Positions 23,935 to 35,900 of a DNA stretch of 64,000 nucleotides are shown here, piece by piece. Origin of the DNA: Symbiodinium natans (lineage: Eukaryota > Sar > Dinophyceae > Suessiales > Symbiodiniaceae). The stretch spans positions 259,501-323,500 of the forward strand of contig CAJNDS010002329.1 of assembly GCA_905221605.1 (NCBI GenBank). Reading direction: 5' to 3'. The notes beneath the pieces were generated by a model, which made no database searches, was not told the origin of the DNA, and was given only the letters and a program-made list of their open reading frames with translations. Within the stretch, counting starts at the first letter, position 1. Each line of letters begins with the position of its first letter. A program made the translations under genes and the position numbers.

Positions 23935-24414
23935 CCGACTTTCAACAGGCTATACCCCAATGCTTTGTCCTGGACGCTATCATCCCCCCTCCCCCCCCCC
24001 CCCAACCCCCCGCAACCCCCCTCCCCGCCCCCCCCGCGACACCCAGTTTCAACAGGCTGGAGCCCAATGCTGTTGCTTGAAGGGCTGCTGGAGCCCAATG
24101 CTGTTGCTTGAATGGTTAGTGTCACAAAGCAGCCTTGTCCTGGACGCTATCATCCCCCACCCCCACCCCCCGACACCCAGTTTCAACAGGATGGAGCCCA
24201 ATGCTGTTGCTTGAAGGGCTGCTGGAGCCCAATGCTGTTGCTTGAATGGTTAGTGTCACAAAGCAGCCTTGTCCTGGACGCTATCATCCCCCCCCCCCCG
24301 AGACCCAGTTTCAACAGGCTGGAGCCCAATGCTGTTGCTTGAATGGCTGCTGGAGCCCAATGCTGTTGCTTGAATGGTTAGTGTCACAAAGCAGCCTTGT
24401 GCTGGACGCTATCA

Positions 24415-24446
<32 letters not shown>

Positions 24447-24985
24447 CCGTGACACCCAGTTTCAACAGGCTGGAGCCCAATGCAGTTGCTTGAATGGCTG
24501 CTGCAGCCCAGTGCGCTTGAATGGTTATTAGTGTCACAAAGCAGCCTTGTCCTGGACGCTATCATCCCCCCCCCTCGAGACCCAGTTTCAACAGGCTGGA
24601 GCCCAATGCTGTTGCTTGAATGGCTGCTGGAGCCCAATGCTGTTGCCCAATGCTGTTGCTTGAAGGGCTGCTGGAGCCCAATGCTGTTGCTTGAAAGGTT
24701 TGTCCTGGACGCTATCATCCCCCCCCCCTCGAGACCCAGTTTCAACAGGCTGGAGCCCAATGCTGTTGCTTGAATGGCTGCTGGAGCCCAATGCTGTTGC
24801 TTGAATGGCTGCTGGAGCCCAATGCGCTTGAATGGCTAGTGTCACAAAGCAGCCTTGTCCTGGACGCTATCATCCCCCTTTTCCGAGACCCAGTTTCAAC
24901 AGGCTGGAGCCCAATGCTGTTGCTTGAATGGCTGCTGGAGCCCAATGCGCTTGAACGGTTAGTGTCACAAAGCAGCCCCCCACAT
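23935..24985. repeat. Poly-C / TTGCTTGAATGG minisatellite
   Basis: Six or seven copies of a 110-150 bp composite unit: a poly-C run (up to about 30 nt at 24415-24445), GAGACCCAGTTTCAACAGGCTGGAGCCC-type core, one to several copies of AATGCTGTTGCTTGAATGGCTGCTGGAGCC, and AGTGTCACAAAGCAGCCTTGTCCTGGACGCTATCATCC. Units differ in the number of internal sub-repeats. Confidence 0.93.
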
Positions 24986-24989
24986 TTCA

Positions 24990-25410
24990 ACAGGCCCGAA
25001 TCGCGCGGTTTCCTGAATCGCATGGTTTCCTGAATCGCGTGGTTTCCTGAATCGCGCAGTTTCCTGAATCGTGCAGTTTCCTGAATCGCGCAGTTTCCTG
25101 AATCGAGCAGTTTCCTGAATCGCGTGGTTTCCTGAATCCGCTGGTTTCCTGAATCGCGCAGTTTCCTGAATCGTGCTGTCAGTTTCCTGAATCGCGTGGT
25201 TTCCTGAATCGCGTGTTTTCAGTTTCCTGAATCTTGTGGTTTCCTGAACCGCGGTTTCCTGAATCGCGGGAAAACAGTTTCCTGAATCGCGCAGTTTCCT
25301 GAATCGCGTGGTTTCCTGAATCCTGGTTTCCTGAATCGCGCAGTTTCCTGAATCCTGGTTTCCTGAACCCTGGTTTCCTGAATCGCGTCCAGTTTCTGAA
25401 TCGCGCATGG
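24990..25410. repeat. Array of GTTTCCTGAATCGCG, inverted relative to 23285-23870
   Basis: About 25 copies of a 15-17 bp unit CAGTTTCCTGAATCGCG. Its complement, GATTCAGGAAACTG, is a half-unit of the array at 23285-23870, so the two arrays face each other across the poly-C minisatellite. Confidence 0.92.
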
Positions 25411-25840
25411 TTCGAGGTCTGGTATGCTGAGAATTGGTTGACGGCATAGGTACCTATCGGAAAACCCATAGGGTCTGTATAGGGGTCTATCGACGTCTCT
25501 CATAGACGGCTACATTTCATCCCCCTATCTTCGAGTAGAGGGACATTTTGTAGCTGTCAGGCCGAACAACACCGGACGGCAGAGCGGCAGGGGTCGAGTT
25601 TTCTGATCGGGGTGCAGTTTTCGACTGTGTTTTCTGGGGGCGGGTCCGTGAAGGTTTCGACTCAGGGTTCCCGGTCGTTTTCGACCCGGGCCACGTTCTC
25701 GACTCACATTGGCGTGACTCATGTGTACTTTTCCCGACTTGACTATCACCCTTGCTCTGTGCCCCTAGGTCACCCTTAGGTCCCCCGGCCAAGGCAAAGT
25801 GCTGAGAGCGCTCCTTAGCCATGGCCTCTGATGCAGCCGT
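25411..25840. other. Satellite flank, no gene
   Basis: It contains AGGGGTCTAT motifs (25470-25495) and a TTTTCGACTC-type degenerate repeat (25615-25745). No supported coding exon. Confidence 0.5.
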
Positions 25841-26095
25841 TTAAAAGCACCACGGACAGAATAGACAGATCATGCTCTGCCCAGAAATCCGTGCCTCCAG
25901 CTCTTTCGTCTGGCGTTCCGAGGCCAGTCTGGATTGTTGCTCCACGGCCGCAACTCGGGAAGAAACCGCGGCAAACTTCGACTCGATTGCCTTCCCGCAG
26001 CTGTGGAGTCTGCCGACACATTTTGTGGTACCCATAGATCAAAAGTGCAAGCAGCGCAAGCATTGCAACATGTCCAAATATCCAGAACCTGCATG
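25841..26095 (-). CDS. Candidate exons: membrane span and coiled coil
   Basis: One minus-strand frame encodes a hydrophobic span FGHVAMLALLALLIYGYHK (about 26090-26030). An overlapping frame encodes AIESKFAAVSSRVAAVEQQS and RLASERQTKELEARIS (about 26000-25870), an obvious short coiled coil. Both cannot be translated from the shared bases without an improbably short intron, so at least one is wrong. Their position 0.8 kb downstream of the DUF1501 stop makes a membrane-anchored tail of the large fusion gene, or the start of the next gene, both possible. Confidence 0.3.
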
Positions 26096-26872
26096 ATGGG
26101 TGGAAATTTTCCTGAAGGCCCTGAACGGTTTACACGGTACAAAAACCAAGATGAGACAGTTTCGCGAATATTCAATCCACATCCTGAGTTCCCTCGCTTC
26201 TGCAATGATATTTGCACCACGCCATATCACCCGGCAGCCTTTGGCACGGGAGATGTCTGGAAACACTACTGAAACACTCATGTGAGCCATCTGCGCAAAT
26301 GACCCCGCTACATAGAGACTGCGCGGAGAGCACACTGAAATATGAAGGCAACTGTTTGTTGCGAATTGTCAGATGCCGGCTTCTGCTTTCCTGGCTTCGA
26401 TCTAGTCGTGGTTCAAAAGGCTTCACGATCGAATTGATTCATGCAATCCTTTGTGTGGCCTGGCACGTTGACGACGAATGACTTATGCCCACATCTTTAT
26501 TTCACCAGTTGGAGCGTCAACCTGCCCAGCCCCAAGCTGCCAAGCCAAGCCTACAGGCCCAAATTTGCACTATTTGCACTGTAACTCTCGCAGTTCACAT
26601 GTTCAGTAGCTGTGAAATGCAAGTGGTCAAACAATCAGCATGAAGCCCACGGTCGACCTGCAACGGTGGTGCAGAGGCGACCCATCCGATTGCTGTGGGA
26701 CTCTGACATGCACCGCCTGTATGTCGAAACAAAGCCGGCAGCATGCCTTGACAACTCAACCAACGGGTGAGGACAAAAACAGCCCCCATAGCCCCCCATG
26801 TTTGCCATATCATCCTCGGCCGAGAATGTTAAGACAAGATGCTGCTTGTACAATTCCGTACGCATAGCTGAG

Positions 26873-29800
26873 TTAGCTTGCTGCCGTAAACAGCGTGGAA
26901 GCCCGCATCAGCAACGTCGAGTTGAAGGCTGCAATGTTGGGAAAGACCTCTGACGTCTGTGTATCTTCCATGCCCATCCATTCCGCGACAGGTAACATCC
27001 TGGGCATGTGGAGTTGAGCTTACTAAAGTTGCTTTCTTCCCTGCGAATTACCCATTCAGAAACCCCAGCCAAGCGTCATATTCTCCCAGGGGTACTTGGG
27101 GATGAGACGACCGCGTCCGGCATCCTCTCCGCAGCTATCTACACTTCTCGGTTCAAAGAATCTCTCGTGCCGTCTTCTTTCGATTCATACGTTGGTGAAC
27201 ACATCAGTGTTCTGAAGTCATGACTTACCACACGCCTGGGCGCTGCCTTCCTTGAAAGATGCCGGAAAATCGTTGTAGATGCGGCCACCATTCACTGCAC
27301 CTGGCAACCCCATGCCGGTTCTTGGAAAACTGCGATTATCCTCTGTGCAGAGAAGTCGTCTGTTCCCCGAAGCGCATTGCCCCGTGTGCTACGAACTATT
27401 GTACCTTCTTCACCTCGTGACTACATTGTCAAATCATGTGCTTCTACGCTTTTCGCGTTTCATGTGCAATTCCATACACCTCAATCTGGCCACATTTGAA
27501 CAAGTTTTAAGGCGGAGTCCGACTGTCCAAGAAAAGTCGTATGCTTATGCGGAAAATCAGATACTAAAGTACGCGCCTAAAACCTACCCCCTCTCAGGAT
27601 GAGATTCTTCATTGCTGTAAAGGGAAAGGCATCTGATCGCAAAGCCCGATAGCGTTGCCGACACAATGGAGGAGGATCCCAGTTTAAAAGCCGTCCATTT
27701 CATGATGCGATTTGCCTTCCAAAAAAGACACATGACCAAGTATAAACGACCACCCCAGACATGATGTTGTTGTTTTCTGTGGCAATGCAGAACTTGCTTC
27801 AGCAACGGCCTGCTGTGTTGGATGTGAAGTTTGCAAGCCCCATCCTGAAAAGGACTTTTCGCGGATTGGTCACGCTTTGCTGGTGCGCTTGGCGTTAGAT
27901 ATTCCAAGCTGTGGGGTTTCATTGACGATCCTGCGCATGCTGCGTTCACTGCCAGTAGCTGTGGAGCTGGTTCTACACCTCAAAAAGTTCTAGTTTTCAA
28001 TGTCTGCGACATACATCAAGCCATTCAAAAAACGTGATGATGCATCAGAGTTCTCATTTGCGCCTATATGTGTACCATGTCTTGCCGAGTGAGAGGTGAA
28101 AACATGTGGACGTCACAAATAAGGCGAGTGCCGGTCAGAGCAACGCTTGATCAACCGATCCCATTACCAAGGCTGCCCATGTGCCTCCCAGCATCACATA
28201 ATTGCCGCCCCAGCCATGATCCGTCCCATCACCACCTGCGACAAGAGCTGCAAGGAGCTTGGCTTCATGTACTCCTGGCGTCTCGTTGCAGTCCAAGCAT
28301 TCGCAATCAGTCACAACTGGTTGGATGTGACTGGGGCCCGTGCTATTTGGAGTCAATGTCCGTGCAAAGTCAGAGTGTGTGAGCAATGTGGTGGAACCAA
28401 AAATCTCCTGAGCCTCGAATACGGGAACAGTAGCAGAGCGCAGCAGACTTAGGAGCAGAGGCTCCCCAACAAGCGGCGGTTCATGGGAGGTCCAGCCTTC
28501 ATCTCGCTGACGAAGGTTTGCAACGCATCGTTCAGCTCTGCGAACCGATTGTTGAGCTCTTGGCTGACACTGGAATGCCTGGGCATGGGTTACTGCCAAT
28601 TCTTACTGCAAACCTGACAAATGTTACAAGGCAGCTCTCGCAGTCGAGTCAAAGTTGACAGTGCACTGCGGCACAACAGCTCGACCAGAAGAGGTCACAG
28701 TACCAAAGACCTTGCACTTGTTGAATCCAGTTGCGTGTCCCAACCACCAATCTCCACCTGGGTGTAACTACTGCCGAAGAGCCATGTTCATAAATGAGGC
28801 GAAAAATTTCAAAGCTTCTGTTCTTCTTCTTGAACTCGACATCCAAATTATCCGGGACACGAAGAAAACGTCTCGCTCTGCCTTGCGCTCAACGCGTGCG
28901 GCAATGAGGCGCGCGACTTGCTTGAGCTGCCTCCGACATAACATCTGCAAATGCCAACTTCAGAGAACAGCAGGAGCATGCGGAAGCATGAGGAAGTGGG
29001 CTCATTGAGCTGGGAACGCCCGGCTTTCACATCGGTTCCTATCTCACACGCTGCTGCGTGATGCTGTGTTCAAAGGAAACAGACTCCCGTGAAATCCATC
29101 GGAAACTGACAATAGACACAAGTCTCCGCTCCCAATGCCTTGCCTGGAAAGTTCCAGCTCGTTGGTGGGATACCTCAGAAAGTACGCCGGGCCGTGCGGC
29201 CAAAGACTGCCAAAGTGCAAACAGAGGTGCGAAGTCTTGAGCTTGGCCGTCTTCAATTGCTTGTCCAGCTCCTGAAGGAAAAGCCGAGAAGCCTGGTTTC
29301 TTGGTTTCATCCAAGATTGCTCAGAAAGATTGCCTACGATGTCTGTACGATGTCTTTACTAGGTGTCCATCGGTCCCCTCTGCCGGTCCCCTCTACAAGT
29401 CCCCTCCGCGGTTCTGGACTCTGGCAGACTGCAACAATTCGGTCACATGTGAGAGACACAGAGAGAAACGGAGAGGAGATAGAGCGCGAGAGAGCAGAGA
29501 GAGAGAGAGAGATTGTGAGCGAGAAGGGAGAGGGAAGAGAGAGAGAGAAAGGGAAAGAGAGAGATTAAAACAACTCAATTTTTCACATGCTCTCTCCTAT
29601 AGAACACATGCGTGTGGCACTCAACACTTCAAAACACACCGACGAACTACTGCACAATGGTCTCAGCATCCTCGTTGAACTTGATCGATTCCGCGAACTT
29701 TTGTGCAAATTCCTCAGATACGCAGGTCACGGAACACCGGCAAACATGTGTCATTGCGATGCAATACCTCACATGACAGGAGATGTCCACTCAACACTGG

Positions 29801-32800
29801 CAGCCTCCGCGTAGACGTTGCCATGCTGGACACTCGTGATATTGTTGATCACGGTCTTGAGACGCTCATAGTTCTCGAACTTCACTGTTCCTCGCTCCAG
29901 CTTTCGAATGAACGGGTTTTGGATGCACTCTTCACCCAACACCTGGTCCCATAGCAGTTAACCAATGAAGGGTGACTAGCAGGTGACAGGCCGAAAGGTG
30001 ATGGTGATTCTGCTCCTGTTGACAAGTTGACGCAATTGCTGCCATTTTCTGCAACAGATCCAGCCTTTTGTTGTTTCGGGCTACTATTGCAGCAGAACCG
30101 TGGCCATTCTTGCCTGCTTTAACCTTTTGCCACTAATGCGCCCCGCACAGCTGCTACCCCCACTTCCAAATGTCACACGGACAACATCTGAAAGACGTTC
30201 TTATGAAGAAACCAATCGCGCTCTTGTTCCTGCATGCGAACACATCCTATTTCAGCGATGCGACAAACCTCCCCCCGAATCATCAGCCCGATACCCCAGC
30301 AAGCCTAAGTGAGAAGATTCTCCTCACGGCGCTTCTTCTTTGCATTCGTAGCTGGTGCTGGCAGCAGTCCTGAACGCTGGTCAATGATCTCTGCAGCCGT
30401 TTCCACGCCCTGTGGCCATGTCGACATACCAGCCACCGAGAACGACATGGTTCCTCGATCTCTCTGGGAATGAGAACAAAACACAGAACACAGACAAGCT
30501 GCCAGAGACTCTCCACCAAAAAAAGCATCCCGCAAGAGTTGGAAGATGAATTTGCGATGTCTACTTTGCAACGGTTAGGCTCTACACAGACTGCATATCA
30601 ATCACTGCGAGTAAAGAAGGCTACACACGACATGACAGTCAAGGAAGCCAAGCCTTCAAAGAAGAAAACCAAGCCCAAACACGTCCAACAACGACACGGT
30701 GAAATAGACACAAATACACACAAAGCATCTTCAAAGCATCTGGGTGGACAGGGGTGAATCGGCTGCAACACGAAAACGTTTATGCACCACTGCAGGTTCG
30801 TGCATGCACGACATCCGCCGCGATAATCGAGGCCAAGCACAGGGCTGCCCCAACCCGCCCATGGTTCGAGCCACCCCAGTTCGTCGGCATGTCAGCATGA
30901 GGAAGGAAACAGCGGTGACTGTAACAGACGCTCATGCATTGATGGACGATCGCCCCTCGCCGGAGCCAACGTGTGAGACCGTGTTGGCGATGTTCGAACG
31001 ATGTGCCCTTTGCGCGCCCACTAGTGGCGGTCGACAGGTCATCGGTCAACTTGAGCAACGGGTGATCACCAGAAGTTCCACGACCATACGGGCGGACCCG
31101 CGGACCCAGCCGAGACGATTTTTCATGCAGTTCAAGGCCCTGAAGGGCAGCATGGTCCGAGCAGGTGCTCCTATCGATGCCGGAAGCATGTTACATCATG
31201 TTACACATCCGATAGTCTCGTGTCGGGCCGCCTGGATCTACCTGGTGCTCAGATTCACAACGGGAACTCTTACAGTAAATGCCAAGTTTCTGTACTTCTG
31301 GCTGCTTGCACCCAATGCATCCTTAAAGGCACAAGAGACAGCGGAGATCCATGCCCCATGCAAGCATCGGGCATAACAGCCCATCTTTGTCTCCTTGGCA
31401 AGACTCTGCAAGGCGACCGCCAGCACCTTTCGATGCCGATGCAGCGCTTTGGCAGGTTAGTGTTTGAGCTGCCTGCTGCTGATCTGAATGTGAGAAGAGG
31501 CCAGTGCAACCTAAGTTCAGTCAGGGTCATGGCGCTACCGTTGCCAGACTTGTCAAGCTTAAAACTGTTGCTGCATGCTACTTCAACGGGACAAGCGACG
31601 CTCTCCTGCGCCATTCTCCCACTGAGCTTTGCTCAAAGGAGCTGCCAAAGAGCCCACATTGCTGACAAACGCTGCTTCTCCTAGGTCATAGAGCTCCTTC
31701 AGAACTGGTAGCCGAGCATGAATGCCAAAGTCCGCACAGGGCTGCCCCTCCGTGCTGATCTGGTTCATTTCCGAGGGCGACAGCGCCACAGAACCTGCCG
31801 GGAGCTCACGAGGAATTCGTACAAGGAGCTGTATGAATAGGGCACTGCGGCATCCGCTGCACATCCAAGCTTCTACACACTTGATGTCAGGCAATGGCAC
31901 CAAGATCAGCAAAGCTGCAGACACACTAAAATGCCTCCCATACAGGAGATGGGCAAGTAGTATATTCGCATGTGAAACTCACGTTTACCCAGCAAACATG
32001 AATTACATGAGGCGTAGTGGAGTTGACAGTGAGTTTCAATTGCAGTATCACGCATCTGGAAAGTCACATATGGCTCCGCGGGCCAGCCACATGTTTTGGG
32101 GGAACGATTTGGGTTGAGTTTGAGGGGCTGAGGGTCTAGGTTGCAAGCGTGCGATTTAAACCCCCAGGCCTACAAACGTTCGGGCCTGTGGCAAACCCAA
32201 GTTCGTGCACATATTGATAGCGCTGCTTCTAGCGATGCTAGCGCCAGCCTCCCTTGGGGCCGAGCTGCTGCTCCGCTGCTGGACGTGCTTCGGGCTTTGT
32301 TTCGTGTTAGGTGCTGCTAAGTGCAGAACAGGGGAAAGCGTCTTGAAATCTCTTGAAACAGGAGATTCCTACAGGTCGCTGCAGCTGGGCAAGCCAAACA
32401 AAGCCATTGCGCCTGGTGAGATTCCTTCGATTTTCCCATCTGAAAGCAAAGCAGGTAAGCGATGCTAAACATTGTTCAAGTGGTAGACAAACCAATTTCC
32501 ACAGGGACACCGGGACAAATCCAGCCACGGGCGGGGACACATGCGGCAGGAAGCGCGGGTGCAAAATGAGAGAAACTTTGTATGCATGCGGATGCACACG
32601 GATGCACACGGATGCACACGGATGCACACGGATGCACATGGTTCTACGTCGCAACCTCGAACTTCTTGATACTCATCATAGAGCGCGCAGTTCATTGGAA
32701 CCAACATGTTGAATGTGTCAGCACCTCAGGATGAAACACGCAGAACAGCTTGCTTCGCAAAGCAGTGTCCAGTTGCGCCAAACGGGATCACATGGAATCA

Positions 32801-32971
32801 ATGTAGCTGACTTAGCTGACTGAGAAGCACCGCCGTTCAAGAAGACCATGATGAGAGCTTTGTAGGAGCGTGGATCGCTAATGACTGGTGTTGGCTTCGG
32901 ACTTCGCGGACCCGCAGGGAGAGGATCTCCGAGCGTGTGGAACTCCGGGGTCATCACCATGGCCATCCTCA
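26873..32971 (-). CDS. DUF1501 region of the fusion gene
   Basis: Exons: 32831-32971 (YKALIMVFLNGG), 32656-32724 (ADTFNMLVPMNCALYDEYQE), about 31615-31794 (EMNQISTEGQPCADFGIHAR ... AAFVSNVGSLAAPL), about 31410-31500 (GLFSHSDQQQAAQTL ... KGAGGRLAE), about 30370-30453 (MSFSVAGMSTWPQGVETAAE), 29805-29942 (VLGEECIQNPFIRKLERGTV ... NVYAE), about 29660-29712 (EFAQKFAESIKFNEDAETI), 29271 leftwards (ELDKQLKTAKLK), 28861-28944 (QLKQVARLIAARVERKAERD), 28497-28563 (ELNNRFAELNDALQTFVSEM), 28338-28407 (THSDFARTLTPNSTG), 28185-28235 (GTDHGWGGNYVMLGG), 27229-27300 (NGGRIYNDFPASFKEGSAQA), about 27076-27126 (GRGRLIPKYPWENM) and 26873-26999 (PVAEWMGMEDTQTSEVFPNI). These follow the order of conserved blocks in DUF1501 (sulfatase-superfamily-like fold; the SDFxRT and GTDHxWGGN blocks are diagnostic). 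The TAA at 26873-26875 closes the frame after STLFTAAS. Confidence 0.78.
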
Positions 32972-35900
32972 CTGAGATGAATGCACACTGCAATGCTGCG
33001 ACTGAGATGCTTTGACTGAGGTCACAATATGGCAAAAGTTGTGATTCTGCCCTGAAGTTGCTGTGCAGTCTTGTACTCTTGGCCACCTTCTGCACCCTGC
33101 CAAGCACTGCGGATCATCGCCGAGTCATGGAGTCGTCCCCCTTGCAAACAAAATCGAACAAAAGCCCACACAACAACTCTCAGCCCTAAAAAGGCTCAAC
33201 GCTTAGTCTCTCGGTCGGGTGACGGTGGGTTGCCTAGTGCAAGGCCGGCCTTGCCTAGCCCAACATGGTGCACAGAGCCGTTTGAACCAGAGCTTGACCG
33301 ACTTTGAACGACTTGGGGTTCGTAGGTTGCTCTCTACATCGGGCCTGGCATGAAAAGCACGTTTCCTTTTTGTTCAGGCATTGCTGAAGATTGCACACAG
33401 AACTGGTCCGTCATGACCCGACAGAGTCAAATTGACACGACCAGAAGCGACAGACCACAGCTTTGCGGAGCCGTCTTTGCCCGCTGTGAGGACTGCGGCT
33501 CCATCTGGAGAAAAGCAGGCTGAATACACAGGCCCCTTGTGCTCTCGCAGAGTTTGTACGCATCGTCCACTTGTCAGGTCCCAGACTTTGCCCTGCCTGT
33601 CCCATCCTGACGTTACAGCCTGCCGACCATTCGGAGAGAAAGCTGAGCCATACACGCACCCAGAGTGTGCCGTCCCGATCGTCCGTGGCTTCTCGGCTCC
33701 AGCCTTCCAAATTCTGGCAGACCCATCAGCAGAGCTGGTCAAACTCAGTGTTCCATCATGTGAGAAGGAGCCTGAGTATACACCTCTCTCGTGAGCCAGT
33801 ACGGCCAGTACGCAGCCACCCGTTCGAGCGCTCCAGTATCGCACAGTACAGTCTAAAGAGACCGTCATAATAGTAGCGCCTTTTGGCGAGAAGGCAACCG
33901 CTTGGATGGCTCCGCAGTGTCCTTCCAACGCCATTAGGGGCGCGCCCTCCTCGTTCCAAAGAATTGCCACACGATCGACTCCACCTGTTGCAAGAAGTGT
34001 CTGGTCTGGGGAGATAGCAACTGCGTTTACAGCTTCCACATGCGCATGTAAAACAACCTTGCAGGTCATACTCTCCAAGTCCCAAATGCGCGCCGTGCTG
34101 TCTTCAGATCCTGAAACTAAACGAGCATTGTCAGCAAAGAGGGCCAAGCTCGTCACTGAGCAGGTGTGACCCCTCAATGTGGCCAGACACTCGCCGCGGC
34201 TGGCCCCCCAGACTTTGATCGTGTTGTCTGCGGAGGCAGTGAAAATCTGTATTCGCTGACAAACGACATCTAAAGTGCAGTTGTTGCCTAGGCCAACATC
34301 AATGAGCCTGTCATGCGCCTCCAAGATCCGATCATTGAAGACGAGTTTGATGGAAGTGCCAGTGTCAAGACGAGAAGAGACAAGCTCTTCCACATGTTGC
34401 ACAGTGTCGTGACTGCCTGCGACTATGTCGTCAATGCTTGCTCCGGAGACAGCCCATCGCACCTTCAACGTGAGCGGCAGGCCAGCCATGCTGGACTCTA
34501 TCTGGTGCAACAGCTTACTTAGCAAGTGGCGGATGAGACCTCTATGTCCCTATGTGATAGTGGTGGCATCTGTCACAAAAAGCCTCACTGCTACAATCTC
34601 GCAGAGCCCGAGCAACAAGCCGTCAGTCACAAACGTCACACCATCGCGAACGGCACTCAAGAACTTTTTGGAGGTGGGGAAAGCAATGAACGACCATGGC
34701 CACTCAAAAAACTGAAACGCATCAAAGACGTCAATCCCTTGCGATTTTGCGGGGCACCTGTGAGTAGGAGATCCAGCTGGTCGATGGTCGGCTGCAAGCA
34801 TTCCAATTCACCCAAGTGTAGCTGGCCATTTGAGCAGTTCTGAGGTGCATCAAAACCAAAACCGCCAGAACATGGGCCCAAGCCCAGCTCAATGAGCGAA
34901 GTAAGCCCGTTGGCCAAACCGATAGCCATGGGAGGCGTGAAGATCTGGAACTCGGGTCCGACCAATTCAGCTGGAAAGTCAGCGGGTTTGAAACCCGGCA
35001 AGTAGAAGTTGAACACTGATGGGGAGCGGTATGGAAATTGGCCAATGAAAGGCATCAAGTTCTCAAGCAGAACATTACGTCCAACACCTTGCGAGAAAAT
35101 GTCTGGACTCTCAAGACTGCAACCACTCTCAGAGCACTGAGATTGCACCCGATGACACGAAAGTGCAGCTAGGATGCGATCCTTGTACTCCATGGACCTC
35201 ATGAAATGTATCACCTTCCATGCTTTACACAGCGGGCAGAATCACACACCATCGAGGAATGAAGCATTTTGTAGCTCTACGGAAGCCGAGAGCATCGTGG
35301 TTCGTGACCTTGCCTTCAGCAATGGTTCTCTGAGAGATCCACTCGTGGAGCTCGTCGGACGAAGTGCTTCAGGGAAGAGGAGCGTAGCCGCTGCAGCAGC
35401 TCCGAGGTCACCGTAGGCCTCAGCTGCAGGCACTTCCAACCCAAAAAATGAAAGTAGTTGAAACAAGTTGAAACATGTTCAACCGTTCAACCTCACCTCT
35501 TCTGTCCCCGGACATGATGAAATGAAGTGAGCTTGCTTTTCTTCAAGGATGAGCTGCCCCACTGTACACCCGGCCATCATACTGTCCTGTCTTGAAGGCT
35601 CGTGCAACTGCTTCAACATAAGCTGCAGAAGGATTCGACATGCCAAACCGCTGGATCAGACGATACGAGATGAACGGGGCTGTGTTGCTGTGATGGAAGA
35701 GGTGGTCAAGCAAGCTCGCGACTTCAGCATGAGCGTCCCTTTCACTTGGATTGTCTAAAGTGACAAATGCTGGAGGGTTTCGAAACTCAAACCCAGCAGA
35801 TTTGTCACCGGCAACAACTATCACTTCTTTGTTCTTGTAGAATTTGCCGTCAGACTCGAACACCGCCTCGGCATCCAGCATGCCAGTGGTAGAATACACC

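Noticed and set aside
24311-24845. Minus-strand frames with SSNSIGLQ repeats
   Set aside because: Products of the poly-C minisatellite.
23285-25410. CRISPR-like array
   Set aside because: Repeats are directly adjacent without unique spacers of constant length; this is a eukaryotic satellite.
30744-31376. 210-codon plus-strand frame
   Set aside because: No motif; it lies opposite introns and exons of the DUF1501 region and has no sign of selection that I can see.
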